DNA of 64,000 bases from Arthrobacter bambusae (GTDB lineage: Bacteria > Actinomycetota > Actinomycetes > Actinomycetales > Micrococcaceae): assembly GCF_030812595.1 (NCBI RefSeq), contig NZ_JAUSSZ010000013.1:43669-107668 (forward strand), in the 5' to 3' direction. Under the pieces are notes generated by a model. The model was not told the DNA's origin and did no database searches. It saw only the letters and a list, made by a program, of their open reading frames with translations. The stretch's first letter is position 1. Each line of letters starts with the position of its first letter. This document shows, one piece after another, positions 1 to 7,512 of this stretch. Both the position numbers and the translations under genes were made by a program.

Positions 1-1
1 T

Positions 2-409
2 CACCCCGGCGGCTTGGGCGGCACCTACGGTGGCAACCCGGTTGCGTGCGCAGCCGCGCTTGCTGCGATCGACACGATGGAGCAGCACGACCTCAACGGC
101 CGCGCCCGCCACATTGAGGAAATTGCGCTTGGCCGCCTGCGCGAACTCGCGGGTGAAGTTTCGGTCATCGGGGACGTCCGCGGCCGCGGCGCCATGCTGG
201 CCATTGAACTGGTCCAGGCCGGCTCCAAGGAACCGAACCCGGAACTCACCAAGGCCGTTGCCGCCGCATGCCTCCAGGAAGGCGTCATCATCCTGACCTG
301 CGGCACCTACGGCAACGTCATCCGCCTGCTGCCCCCGCTGGTCATCAGCGACGAACTGCTCCTGGACGGTCTTGAGGTCCTGGCAGCGGCCATCAAGGCC
401 AACGCGTAG
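2..409 (+). CDS. gabT: 4-aminobutyrate aminotransferase, C-terminal part
   Basis: Only the last 135 residues are in the window; the reading frame is open from base 2, so the start lies upstream. The fragment begins with HPGGLGGTYGGNPVACAAAL, a stretch typical of class III PLP-dependent aminotransferases of the GabT type, and ends with the small C-terminal domain (RGRGAMLAIELV, then GNVIRLLPPLVISDELL). GabT moves the amino group of GABA to 2-oxoglutarate, giving succinate semialdehyde. The PLP lysine would be upstream and cannot be checked. Another class III omega-aminotransferase is possible, but these sequence blocks fit GabT best. Confidence 0.85.
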   Translation, partial: HPGGLGGTYGGNPVACAAALAAIDTMEQHDLNGRARHIEEIALGRLRELAGEVSVIGDVRGRGAMLAIELVQAGSKEPNPELTKAVAAACLQEGVIILTCGTYGNVIRLLPPLVISDELLLDGLEVLAAAIKANA

Positions 410-422
410 CCCCACTCCCAGC

Positions 423-558
423 GGGGACATGCTCCCCTCTGCGCGCCAAGGATGGACATAGTGCTGCTATGTCCATCCTTGGCGTTTAACGGGGGGCATG
501 CCCCGTGGGTACCAATGGACATGTTCGGTCGTGGTGGGTACGGAGGGGCATGCTCCGT
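423..558. repeat. cluster of palindromes between gabT and rarD
   Basis: Within 136 intergenic bases there are four dyads: a near-palindrome at 423-437, a perfect 18-base inverted repeat at 444-461/467-484, a perfect 12-base palindrome ggggcatgcccc at 493-504, and an acggag/ctccgt dyad at 540-558 around gggcatg. Three of them share a GCATGC-like or ACATGC-like centre flanked by G and C runs. This resembles bacterial REP-type intergenic elements. Whether copies exist elsewhere in the genome cannot be seen from here. Confidence 0.6.
444..484. terminator. bidirectional hairpin between convergent gabT and rarD
   Basis: A perfect 18-base stem (444-461 with 467-484) and a 5-base loop lie 35 bases after the gabT stop. 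The flanking genes converge, so one hairpin could end both transcripts. There is only a short T-run (gttt) on the plus side, so it may act by structure alone. Confidence 0.5.
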
Positions 559-570
559 ATTGCAGGGCCC

Positions 571-1584
571 CTAGGCCGCGCCGAGCCGGGCGTTTTTCCT
601 GGTTGCGTTTCTCCTGATTACCGAGTTCTTGCGTGCCGTGCGCAGCATGTCCAGGGTCAGGAGCAGCAGCGCCAGCCACACGATGCCGAAGCCTACCCAG
701 CGGTCAGGTGTCATGGCCTCGTGGAGGACCGTCAAGGCCACGATGAACTGCAGGATCGGTGCGAAGTACTGCAGCAGTCCGATCGTGGTCATGGGCAGGC
801 GGCGTGCGGAGGCGCCGAAGAACAGGAGCGGTACGGCGGTGATGATGCCCGAAGCCGCCAGCAGCCAGAAGTGGGCAGGTCCGTCGCTGCCCAGGGTCGC
901 GGCACCCGTGACGCCGAGGACAACCATGACGGCGCCCGCAATCGGCGCAAGGACCACGGTCTCGACCGTAAGGCTTGTGATGGCGCTGACCTTCGGTCCT
1001 ACGCGCTTCTTCACGAAACCGTAGAGTCCAAAGCTGAACGCCAGGACCAGGGCGATCCACGGAAGCTTTCCATAGGAAACCGTCAGGACGCCGACGGCGA
1101 TGAAACCAATCACGACGGCGGCCCACTGGAGCGGGCGAAGCGTTTCCTTCAGGACGAACACACCAAGCAGCACAGACACGAGCGGGTTGATGAAGTAGCC
1201 GAGCGAGGCTTCGACCGCGTGCCCGGTAGTGACGCCGAAGGTGTAGGTGAGCCAGTTGATGGCAATCAGACCGGCAGCTATCGCGAGCGGTCCGATGACG
1301 GTCCGTTCCTTGAAGGCATTGCCGAGGAGGCGCCACGTCCGGGTGATGGTGATGAGCAGGGCGCAGAAAATAAGCGACCAGACCACTCGGTTGGCGACGA
1401 TTTCCACGGCTCCGGCGGGTTGCAAGACCACAAAGTAGAGCGGAAGCAGGCCCCACAAGCCGTACGCCCCGATACCGAACACCACGCCCGCCGTCGTCTC
1501 CTTCTTTGCTGCGGCGGCGGCCGCTTCTGAAGCATGCGATGCGGTGATGGTGGACTGGGCAGCGGTTTGCTCGGGCGTAGACAC
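571..1584 (-). CDS. rarD: RarD/EamA-family drug/metabolite transporter
   Basis: About 337 residues from a GTG start at 1584 (VSTPEQTAAQS). Longer in-frame starts up to 1680 would add a stretch of about 30 residues (SSHYLSGRTVRN...) that does not look like transporter sequence. After a polar, alanine-rich N-terminus comes a hydrophobic protein of about ten membrane segments with the RarD hallmarks GLWGLLPLYF and VLTVSYGKLPWIALVLAF. The RarD subgroup of the EamA superfamily contains predicted inner-membrane exporters; the substrate is unknown. The C-terminus is short and basic (RRNATRKNAR). It converges with gabT and is divergent from the ferredoxin reductase gene. Confidence 0.85.
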   Translation of the reverse strand: MSTPEQTAAQSTITASHASEAAAAAAKKETTAGVVFGIGAYGLWGLLPLYFVVLQPAGAVEIVANRVVWSLIFCALLITITRTWRLLGNAFKERTVIGPLAIAAGLIAINWLTYTFGVTTGHAVEASLGYFINPLVSVLLGVFVLKETLRPLQWAAVVIGFIAVGVLTVSYGKLPWIALVLAFSFGLYGFVKKRVGPKVSAITSLTVETVVLAPIAGAVMVVLGVTGAATLGSDGPAHFWLLAASGIITAVPLLFFGASARRLPMTTIGLLQYFAPILQFIVALTVLHEAMTPDRWVGFGIVWLALLLLTLDMLRTARKNSVIRRNATRKNARLGAA

Positions 1585-1770
1585 AAAGTCAACAACACCA
1601 CATTTTGTGTGGGTATTCCTGACCGTACGGCCGGAAAGGTAGTGTGAGCTTCCTCGCCCAGTTGTGTCACCTGCCGCCACCTACTGACGTTCCGGCCGCA
1701 ACTGAGAACTAGAATTGGAAACTGCGCGCCCCACCACGCGGGGCGGATTCCTGTCTCAGAAGGGTTCACG

Positions 1771-3204
1771 GTGTCCAACTCGGCCGAAACCACCTCAAAA
1801 CGTCCATTGCGCGTCGCCATTGTCGGCGCAGGACCGGCCGGCGTCTATGCCGCGGATATCCTGACCAAATCGAACGAGGTCAAGGACGGCGACGTCGAGG
1901 TCAGCATCGACCTTTTCGAGGCGTACCCCGCACCGTACGGCCTGATCCGCTACGGCGTTGCCCCTGACCATCCCCGTATCAAGGGCATCGTCAACGCGCT
2001 CCACAAGGTCCTGGATCGCGGAGACATCCGCTTCCTCGGCAACGTGACGTACGGCCGCGACCTCACGCTCCATGACTTCCGCTCCTTCTATGACGCCGTT
2101 ATCTTCTCCACGGGGGCCGTCAAGGACGCGGACCTGAACATTCCGGGAATCGAGCTGGAAGGCTCCTTCGGCGGGGCCGACTTCGTCTCCTGGTACGACG
2201 GACACCCGGACGTGCCCCGCGAGTGGCCGCTGGATGCCAAGGAAGTAGCAGTCATCGGCAACGGCAACGTCGCGCTGGATGTGGCCCGCATGCTCTCCAA
2301 GCACGCGGATGACCTCTTGGTGACCGAGATCCCCGACAACGTCTATGCCGCCCTCAAGGCCTCCCCGGTCACGGATGTGCACGTCTTCGGCCGCCGCGGT
2401 CCGGCCCAGATCAAGTTCACTCCGCTGGAATTGCGCGAGCTCTCACACTCCAACGACGTGGACATTGTGCTGTACCCGGAGGACTTCGAGTTTGACGAAG
2501 CTTCGGACGAGGCCATCCGCAGCAACAACCAGGTCAAGACCATGGTCAACACGCTGACCAACTGGCTTGTCGAGGAACATGCCGAAGCCGAGGAACCCTC
2601 CTCCCGTCGCCTGCACCTGCATTTCCTGCACAGCCCGGTGGAGATTGTTTCAGAAGATGGTTCGGGGAAAGTCTCCGGCATCAAGTTCGAGCGGATGAAA
2701 CTGGACGGCACCGGCAACGTCAAGGGCACCGGTGAATTCGTGGAGTATCCGGTCCAGGCCGTCTACCGCGCCATTGGCTACCACGGTTCGCCGCTTGACG
2801 AGCTTGAGTACGACGCCCGCCGCGGTGTCATTCCCAACGACGGCGGCCGGGTGCTGGACGCCGAGGGCAAACCGGTACCGGGAATCTACGCCACGGGTTG
2901 GATCAAGCGCGGACCTGTCGGCCTGATCGGGCACACCAAGGGTGACGCCCTGGAGACCATCGGCTGCCTGCTGGAGGATCGGCTCACGCTGCCCCCTGCG
3001 GAAAACCCGGATCCGCAGGCCATCATCCACCTCCTGGAAGAGCGGGGAGTCGAGTACACCACCTGGGAAGGCTGGAACAAGCTCGATGCGCACGAACTAG
3101 CCCTTGGCGCCGCATGGACCGCCGAAAACCCGGACGCCGGCATCGTACGCGAACGCATCAAGGTGGTTCCGCGCGAGGACATGATCGAGATCTCACGCGG
3201 CTGA
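1771..3204 (+). CDS. fprA: ferredoxin/adrenodoxin-type NADP+ reductase
   Basis: 477 residues from GTG 1771, with an AGAAGGG Shine-Dalgarno just upstream. The protein has the architecture of adrenodoxin reductase / mycobacterial FprA: an N-terminal FAD-binding GAGPAGVYAADIL motif, a second dinucleotide motif VIGNGNVALDVARML near residue 160, an arginine-rich NADPH-recognition segment HVFGRRGPAQIKFT, and the C-terminal ATGWIKRGPVGLIGHTKGDA block that closes over FAD. It is a soluble flavoenzyme passing electrons between NADPH and ferredoxins. No ferredoxin or P450 gene adjoins it, so its partner is not given by context. Confidence 0.92.
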   Translation: MSNSAETTSKRPLRVAIVGAGPAGVYAADILTKSNEVKDGDVEVSIDLFEAYPAPYGLIRYGVAPDHPRIKGIVNALHKVLDRGDIRFLGNVTYGRDLTLHDFRSFYDAVIFSTGAVKDADLNIPGIELEGSFGGADFVSWYDGHPDVPREWPLDAKEVAVIGNGNVALDVARMLSKHADDLLVTEIPDNVYAALKASPVTDVHVFGRRGPAQIKFTPLELRELSHSNDVDIVLYPEDFEFDEASDEAIRSNNQVKTMVNTLTNWLVEEHAEAEEPSSRRLHLHFLHSPVEIVSEDGSGKVSGIKFERMKLDGTGNVKGTGEFVEYPVQAVYRAIGYHGSPLDELEYDARRGVIPNDGGRVLDAEGKPVPGIYATGWIKRGPVGLIGHTKGDALETIGCLLEDRLTLPPAENPDPQAIIHLLEERGVEYTTWEGWNKLDAHELALGAAWTAENPDAGIVRERIKVVPREDMIEISRG

Positions 3205-3276
3205 CACCCCATACACAAACACCCGAGTCGCAACTAGACTCACCCATACTGTGCCGCGCCCGGTTTTGGGAGTTCG

Positions 3277-4641
3277 ATGAAGAATCCGATCCACCCGGCA
3301 GCTTCGGTCAATGCCACCGCCGAGCTGTTGCAGCGCGATGCCCTGGCCGGGCACGAGAATCTGGAATCCTGGCGGCAAGGGCCCCCGGATACCAGGCAGC
3401 TACCCGGTTTGCGTCCACTGATCCAGGAATCGTGGCAGCGGTCGGCCCGGCTCAAGGCGAACCCGGACCACCCCGAGGCTCCCGTGGCCATGGACCTGGA
3501 CGAGCTCGAGGAATACCGCCGCCAGCACCCGCTGGCCACGATCATGCCTGTCATCCAGAAGCTCCTCATCCAGCCCAGCTATGAGAGCGGTTTGCTGGTC
3601 GCCGTGGGGGACGAGCTTGGCCGCCTGCTCTGGGTGGACGGGAATACCGCAATGCGGCGCCGCGCGGAAGGCATGATGTTCGTGGCCGGCGCGGACTGGT
3701 CCGAAGCCGCCGTTGGCACCAGTGCGCCCGGCACGGCGCTCGCCCTGGGCCGCGGCATCCAGATTTCCGGCGCCGAGCACTACAAACGCTCCGTCCACCC
3801 GTGGAGCTGCACCGCGGTGCCGTTCCACGACCCTGACTCCGGAGCGCTCCTCGGCGTCGTCGACATCACCGGCACGGAGGCCGCCGTCGCACCCCACACC
3901 CTTTCCCTCGTTGAAGCAACCGTGGCGGCAGCGCAAGCGCAATTGCGCGTGGAAAGGCTCCAGCTCATCGCCACCAAGCACCCTGAGCGTGCCCGACGCC
4001 GGAACTCGCCTTCCGCCGTCGGCTCGAGCCAGGGCGCCGGGCTGTACCGGAACAGCCTCCAGCTGTTGGGCCGGGACCAGGCCCTGTTGAGCATGGGAGG
4101 CCGCAGCATTGCGCTTTCCGCGAGGCACAGCGAGATCCTGGCGTTGCTGGGCACCCGCCCCGAAGGACTCAGCGCCGAGGAACTCGCCCTGGCCCTCTAT
4201 CCGGGGGATGGCTCGAGTGTCACCCTCCGGGCCGAAATGGTGCGCCTGCGAAAGGTGCTTCACGAACTCGACCCCGCTGCGGTCCCGGAATCCCGCCCGT
4301 ACCGGCTCCCGATCGACCTCGGCCAGGATGCCGCCCAGGTTCTGTCCTGCCTGCAGCGGGGCGCCCACCGCATCGCCTTGGAGATCTACAAGGGCGCAGT
4401 CCTTCCGCATTCGGAAGCTCCCGGCATTGTGGAGCTCCGCGAGAAGGTCTCGGCGCTCTTGCGCGAGGCGGTCCTCAACGACGGCAATGCCGAGGCGCTG
4501 CTCAAGTATGCCGGGTTTCCTGAGGCAAAGAACGACGTCGATGTGCGGCGTGCCGCCCTTAAGCTCCTGCCGCCGCGCTCGCCCAAGCGGGCCGCCGTCG
4601 TCGCCGAGCTCGAACGCCTGGAAAAGGAACTGTCGGCCTGA
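3277..4641 (+). CDS. GAF-domain regulator of the adjoining aldehyde dehydrogenase
   Basis: 454 residues from ATG 3277 after a TGGGAG site. The N-terminal half resembles the sensor part of AcoR/MimR-type activators: LIQESWQRS near residue 48, then a GAF domain (VAVGDELGRLLWVDGN, AVGTSAPGTALALGRGIQI, HPWSCTAVPFHDP, LLGVVDITG). The AAA+ sigma-54 domain of AcoR is absent. The C-terminal half instead has a winged-helix-like segment (ALSARHSEILALLGTRPEGLS, then VTLRAEMVRLRKVLHEL) followed by a helical tail. GAF regulators of this make commonly sit beside exaC-type aldehyde dehydrogenase plus DUF779 genes in actinobacteria. I infer that it senses an aldehyde- or alcohol-related signal and controls exaC, probably through the dyads at 5375-5395. 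Confidence 0.75.
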   Translation: MKNPIHPAASVNATAELLQRDALAGHENLESWRQGPPDTRQLPGLRPLIQESWQRSARLKANPDHPEAPVAMDLDELEEYRRQHPLATIMPVIQKLLIQPSYESGLLVAVGDELGRLLWVDGNTAMRRRAEGMMFVAGADWSEAAVGTSAPGTALALGRGIQISGAEHYKRSVHPWSCTAVPFHDPDSGALLGVVDITGTEAAVAPHTLSLVEATVAAAQAQLRVERLQLIATKHPERARRRNSPSAVGSSQGAGLYRNSLQLLGRDQALLSMGGRSIALSARHSEILALLGTRPEGLSAEELALALYPGDGSSVTLRAEMVRLRKVLHELDPAAVPESRPYRLPIDLGQDAAQVLSCLQRGAHRIALEIYKGAVLPHSEAPGIVELREKVSALLREAVLNDGNAEALLKYAGFPEAKNDVDVRRAALKLLPPRSPKRAAVVAELERLEKELSA

Positions 4642-4724
4642 TGCCGGCCCCTCGTGTGGCACTCGGGTAATACGGAGTTTCGGCCCGTATCGTAGAACGG
4701 AGCCAAACGAAAGAAGCATCCTCC

Positions 4725-5339
4725 GTGTTGAACAAACGCCTTGCCGTCGCCCTGACCGTGTCCGGACTCCTTGCCGGAGCTACAGCCTGCGGGGCACCGG
4801 CCCAAACGTCGCCCGCGTCGGCGACGCCTTCAGCGACCACCGCGACTACGGCTGAAGTCACCGGTTGGGAACTCGACCCAGCCTCGGGCGCCCAGAGAAT
4901 CAAGGCCGCAGGCCTGGATATCCTCACTGCCGAAGGCACGGCCGAGCACTATCACGCCCATCTGGACGTCCTTGTCGATGGCAAAGCCGTCACTGTCCCG
5001 GCTGAGATTGGCTTCAGTTTCGGGGCAGATGGCCAGCCCAACGGAATCTCCGCGCTGCACACGCACGACACGAGCGGCGTCATCCACATCGAAGCGCCCA
5101 CGGCCGGCCAGAAGTACACGCTGGGCCAGGTCCTCAGCGAATGGGGAGTCCTGGACGGTAAGGAATCCACTGGAGCACCGCACGGCGGGACCGGCGGTTG
5201 GACCGCCTACGTGAACGGCGCGAAGCAGGATGTGCCAGTGTCCGGAGTGGTGCTCAAGGCCCACGACGAAGTAGTGCTCTCCTACGGTGCGGCACCTTCG
5301 CCGGTTCCGGGCTCCTACAATTTCCCTGCGGGTCTCTAG
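4725..5339 (+). CDS. secreted lipoprotein of unknown function
   Basis: 204 residues from GTG 4725, preceded by a purine-rich CGAAAGAAG site. The N-terminus is a lipoprotein signal peptide: KR, a hydrophobic core (LAVALTVSGLLAG) and Cys22 after ATA. The lipobox is degenerate (an Ala rather than Leu at -3). After a Ser/Thr/Ala-rich linker comes a compact domain with a His-rich strand AEHYHAHLDVLVDG and HTHDTSGVIHIE, ending in GAAPSPVPGSYNFPAGL. Similar domains occur in many actinobacterial exported proteins of unknown role. The histidines could bind metal, but this is speculation. It lies between the regulator and the aldehyde dehydrogenase and may be an unrelated insertion. Confidence 0.7.
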   Translation: MLNKRLAVALTVSGLLAGATACGAPAQTSPASATPSATTATTAEVTGWELDPASGAQRIKAAGLDILTAEGTAEHYHAHLDVLVDGKAVTVPAEIGFSFGADGQPNGISALHTHDTSGVIHIEAPTAGQKYTLGQVLSEWGVLDGKESTGAPHGGTGGWTAYVNGAKQDVPVSGVVLKAHDEVVLSYGAAPSPVPGSYNFPAGL

Positions 5340-5374
5340 GCGACACCCACTCGTAAAAGTGATCTGAAGCACAG

Positions 5375-5395
5375 GGTTGCAACCTGCTTGCAACC
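5375..5395. promoter_or_regulatory. TTGCAACC dyad plus direct repeat upstream of the aldehyde dehydrogenase
   Basis: The perfect 10-base palindrome ggttgcaacc (5375-5384) is followed 11 bases on by a second TTGCAACC (gcttgcaacc, 5386-5395), about 60 bases before the aldehyde dehydrogenase start. The one-turn spacing and position make this a good candidate operator for the GAF regulator at 3277. This is inference. Confidence 0.45.
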
Positions 5396-5456
5396 TCCCC
5401 GCTCCTACGCTGATGGCACAGCAAAGCCACCATCATGCGGAGCAAGGGAGCTACAG

Positions 5457-6980
5457 ATGACTGTTTATGCACAGCCGGGTGCCGAGGGTTCGAAGGTCGC
5501 CTTCAAGGACCGTTACGAGAACTGGATCGGCGGTGAGTGGGTTGCCCCGGTCAAGGGGCAGTACTTCGAGAACATCACTCCGGTGACCGGGAAGGCCTTC
5601 TGCGAGGTGGCTCGTGGCACGGCCGAGGACATCGAACTGGCCCTGGACGCCGCGCACAAGGTTGCCCCCTCTTGGGGCAAAACGTCTGCGGCCGAGCGGG
5701 CCGCGATCCTGAACAAGATCGCCGACCGCATCGACGAGAACGTCGAGCTCCTGGCTGTGGCGGAGACTTGGGACAACGGCAAGCCGATCCGGGAAACCCT
5801 GAACGCTGACATTCCCCTGGCTGCGGACCACTTCCGGTACTTCGCCTCCGCGATCCGCGCCCAGGAAGGCCACCTGTCGCAGCTGGACGAGGACACCACG
5901 GCCTACCACTTCCACGAGCCGCTGGGCGTCGTGGGCCAGATCATCCCGTGGAACTTCCCCATCCTGATGGCCGTGTGGAAGCTCGCCCCGGCGCTGGCCG
6001 CGGGCAACGCCGTCGTGCTCAAGCCAGCTGAACAGACCCCGGCCTCCATCCTGGTCCTCATGGAACTCATCGCCGATCTGCTGCCCGCCGGCGTCGTGAA
6101 CGTGGTCAACGGTTTCGGTGTCGAAGCCGGCAAGCCTTTGGCGTCCAGCCCGCGGATCCGCAAGATCGCCTTCACCGGCGAAACCACCACGGGCCGGCTG
6201 ATCAGCCAGTACGCTTCCCAGAACCTCATCCCGGTGACGCTTGAGCTGGGCGGGAAGAGCCCGAACATCTTCTTTGACGACGTCGCCGCGCAGGACGACG
6301 CGTTCTACGACAAGGCCCAGGAAGGCTTCACCCTCTTCGCCTTCAACCAAGGCGAAGTGTGCACCTGCCCCTCGCGCGCACTGGTCCAGGAAGGGATCTA
6401 CGACTCCTTCATGGCCGATGCTGTGGCCAGGACCAACAAGATCATCCAGGGCAACCCGCTGGATACCGACACACAGCTCGGGGCACAGGCCTCCAACGAC
6501 CAGCTCGAGAAGATCCTTTCCTACATCGACATCGGAAAGCAGGAAGGCGCGAAGGTCCTCACGGGCGGCGCCCGCGCCCAGCTCGAGGGCGATCTCGCCG
6601 GGGGTTACTACGTCCAGCCGACCATCTTCGAAGGCCACAACCGCATGCGGATCTTCCAGGAGGAAATCTTCGGCCCGGTGGTGTCCGTGACGAAGTTCAG
6701 CGACTACAACGATGCCATTGGAATCGCGAACGACACTCTCTACGGCCTTGGCGCCGGCGTTTGGTCCCGCAACGGCAACGTCGCCTACCGGGCGGGACGG
6801 GAAATCCAGGCCGGCCGGGTCTGGGTCAACAACTACCATGCCTACCCGGCCGGTGCTGCGTTCGGCGGTTACAAGTCCTCCGGCATCGGCCGCGAGAACC
6901 ACGCCATGATGCTGGACCACTACCAGCAGACCAAAAACCTCCTGGTCAGCTACAACGAAAACAAACTCGGTTTCTTCTAA
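5457..6980 (+). CDS. exaC: NAD-dependent aldehyde dehydrogenase (ExaC type)
   Basis: 507 residues from ATG 5457, chosen because AAGGGAG lies 7 bases upstream; an in-frame ATG at 5388 would add residues that look like leader DNA. The catalytic cysteine is Cys302 in GEVCTCPSR, at the canonical position, with the general base Glu in [12 protein letters not shown] and the NAD-binding segments [17 protein letters not shown] and [10 protein letters not shown]. Enzymes of this subgroup (ExaC, acetaldehyde or chloroacetaldehyde dehydrogenase) oxidise short aldehydes to acids with NAD+. The DUF779 gene follows after 3 bases, so the two are surely co-transcribed. The upstream GAF regulator probably controls the pair. 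Confidence 0.93.
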   Translation: MTVYAQPGAEGSKVAFKDRYENWIGGEWVAPVKGQYFENITPVTGKAFCEVARGTAEDIELALDAAHKVAPSWGKTSAAERAAILNKIADRIDENVELLAVAETWDNGKPIRETLNADIPLAADHFRYFASAIRAQEGHLSQLDEDTTAYHFHEPLGVVGQIIPWNFPILMAVWKLAPALAAGNAVVLKPAEQTPASILVLMELIADLLPAGVVNVVNGFGVEAGKPLASSPRIRKIAFTGETTTGRLISQYASQNLIPVTLELGGKSPNIFFDDVAAQDDAFYDKAQEGFTLFAFNQGEVCTCPSRALVQEGIYDSFMADAVARTNKIIQGNPLDTDTQLGAQASNDQLEKILSYIDIGKQEGAKVLTGGARAQLEGDLAGGYYVQPTIFEGHNRMRIFQEEIFGPVVSVTKFSDYNDAIGIANDTLYGLGAGVWSRNGNVAYRAGREIQAGRVWVNNYHAYPAGAAFGGYKSSGIGRENHAMMLDHYQQTKNLLVSYNENKLGFF

Positions 6981-6983
6981 GCC

Positions 6984-7400
6984 GTGTCAACTGACCAGCT
7001 CGACGCCGCAGTGACGCTGCCCGGGGAGGACTTCTCCCGGGTGGCGCTCACCGCCGTTTCCATCGAGTTGCTCCGGAAGTTGTGGGAGCAGCACGGTCCA
7101 CTCATGTTCCACCAGTCAGGCGGTTGCTGTGACGGTTCTTCCCCCATGTGCTATCCGGCGGGAGAATTCATTACCGGCGATTCGGACGTTTTGCTCGGGC
7201 TTTTCGACACTGGCGGGCCCGATCAACCGCAGCCTTTGGAGTTCTGGATGTCCCGGGAGCAGTTCAATTACTGGTCCCACACTCATCTGACGGTGGACGT
7301 AGTGGACGGCCGGGGGAGTGGCTTCTCCGTGGAATCGCCCGAGGGGAAGCGCTTCCTCATCCGTTCCACCTTGATGGATTGGAACGTCCCCAAAATCTGA
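6984..7400 (+). CDS. DUF779 family protein
   Basis: 138 residues from GTG 6984, three bases after the aldehyde dehydrogenase stop. It contains the family's cysteine-bearing block HQSGGCCDGSSPMCYPAGEF, then EFWMSREQFNYWSHTHLTVDVVDGRGSGFSVESPEGKRFLIRS. DUF779 genes are found next to ExaC-type aldehyde dehydrogenases in many bacteria but have no proven biochemical role. The three cysteines and two nearby histidines would suit metal or thiol chemistry, perhaps helping the dehydrogenase or detecting aldehyde. This is inference only. Confidence 0.85.
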   Translation: MSTDQLDAAVTLPGEDFSRVALTAVSIELLRKLWEQHGPLMFHQSGGCCDGSSPMCYPAGEFITGDSDVLLGLFDTGGPDQPQPLEFWMSREQFNYWSHTHLTVDVVDGRGSGFSVESPEGKRFLIRSTLMDWNVPKI

Positions 7401-7464
7401 CGGCAGGCCGAGCCTGCGTCTCACGATTTGGGACAAATGTGGGGGTCCAAGGGCTGGACACTAC

Positions 7465-7498
7465 TCTTGATGAGTCTGTTTCTACCACCTCATCAAGA
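7465..7498. promoter_or_regulatory. 10-base inverted repeat just upstream of the permease gene
   Basis: tcttgatgag (7465-7474) and ctcatcaaga (7489-7498) are perfect inverted arms 14 bases apart, ending 2 bases before GTG 7501 and 14 before ATG 7513. It could be an operator for a regulator of the amino acid permease, or a mRNA hairpin near the ribosome site. No Shine-Dalgarno is seen in front of either start. Confidence 0.4.
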
Positions 7499-7512
7499 TT
7501 GTGGACTCTTCT

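Noticed and set aside
5388..5456. Earlier ATG for the aldehyde dehydrogenase
   Set aside because: It would translate the operator-like leader and leave the good AAGGGAG site, 7 bases before ATG 5457, unused.
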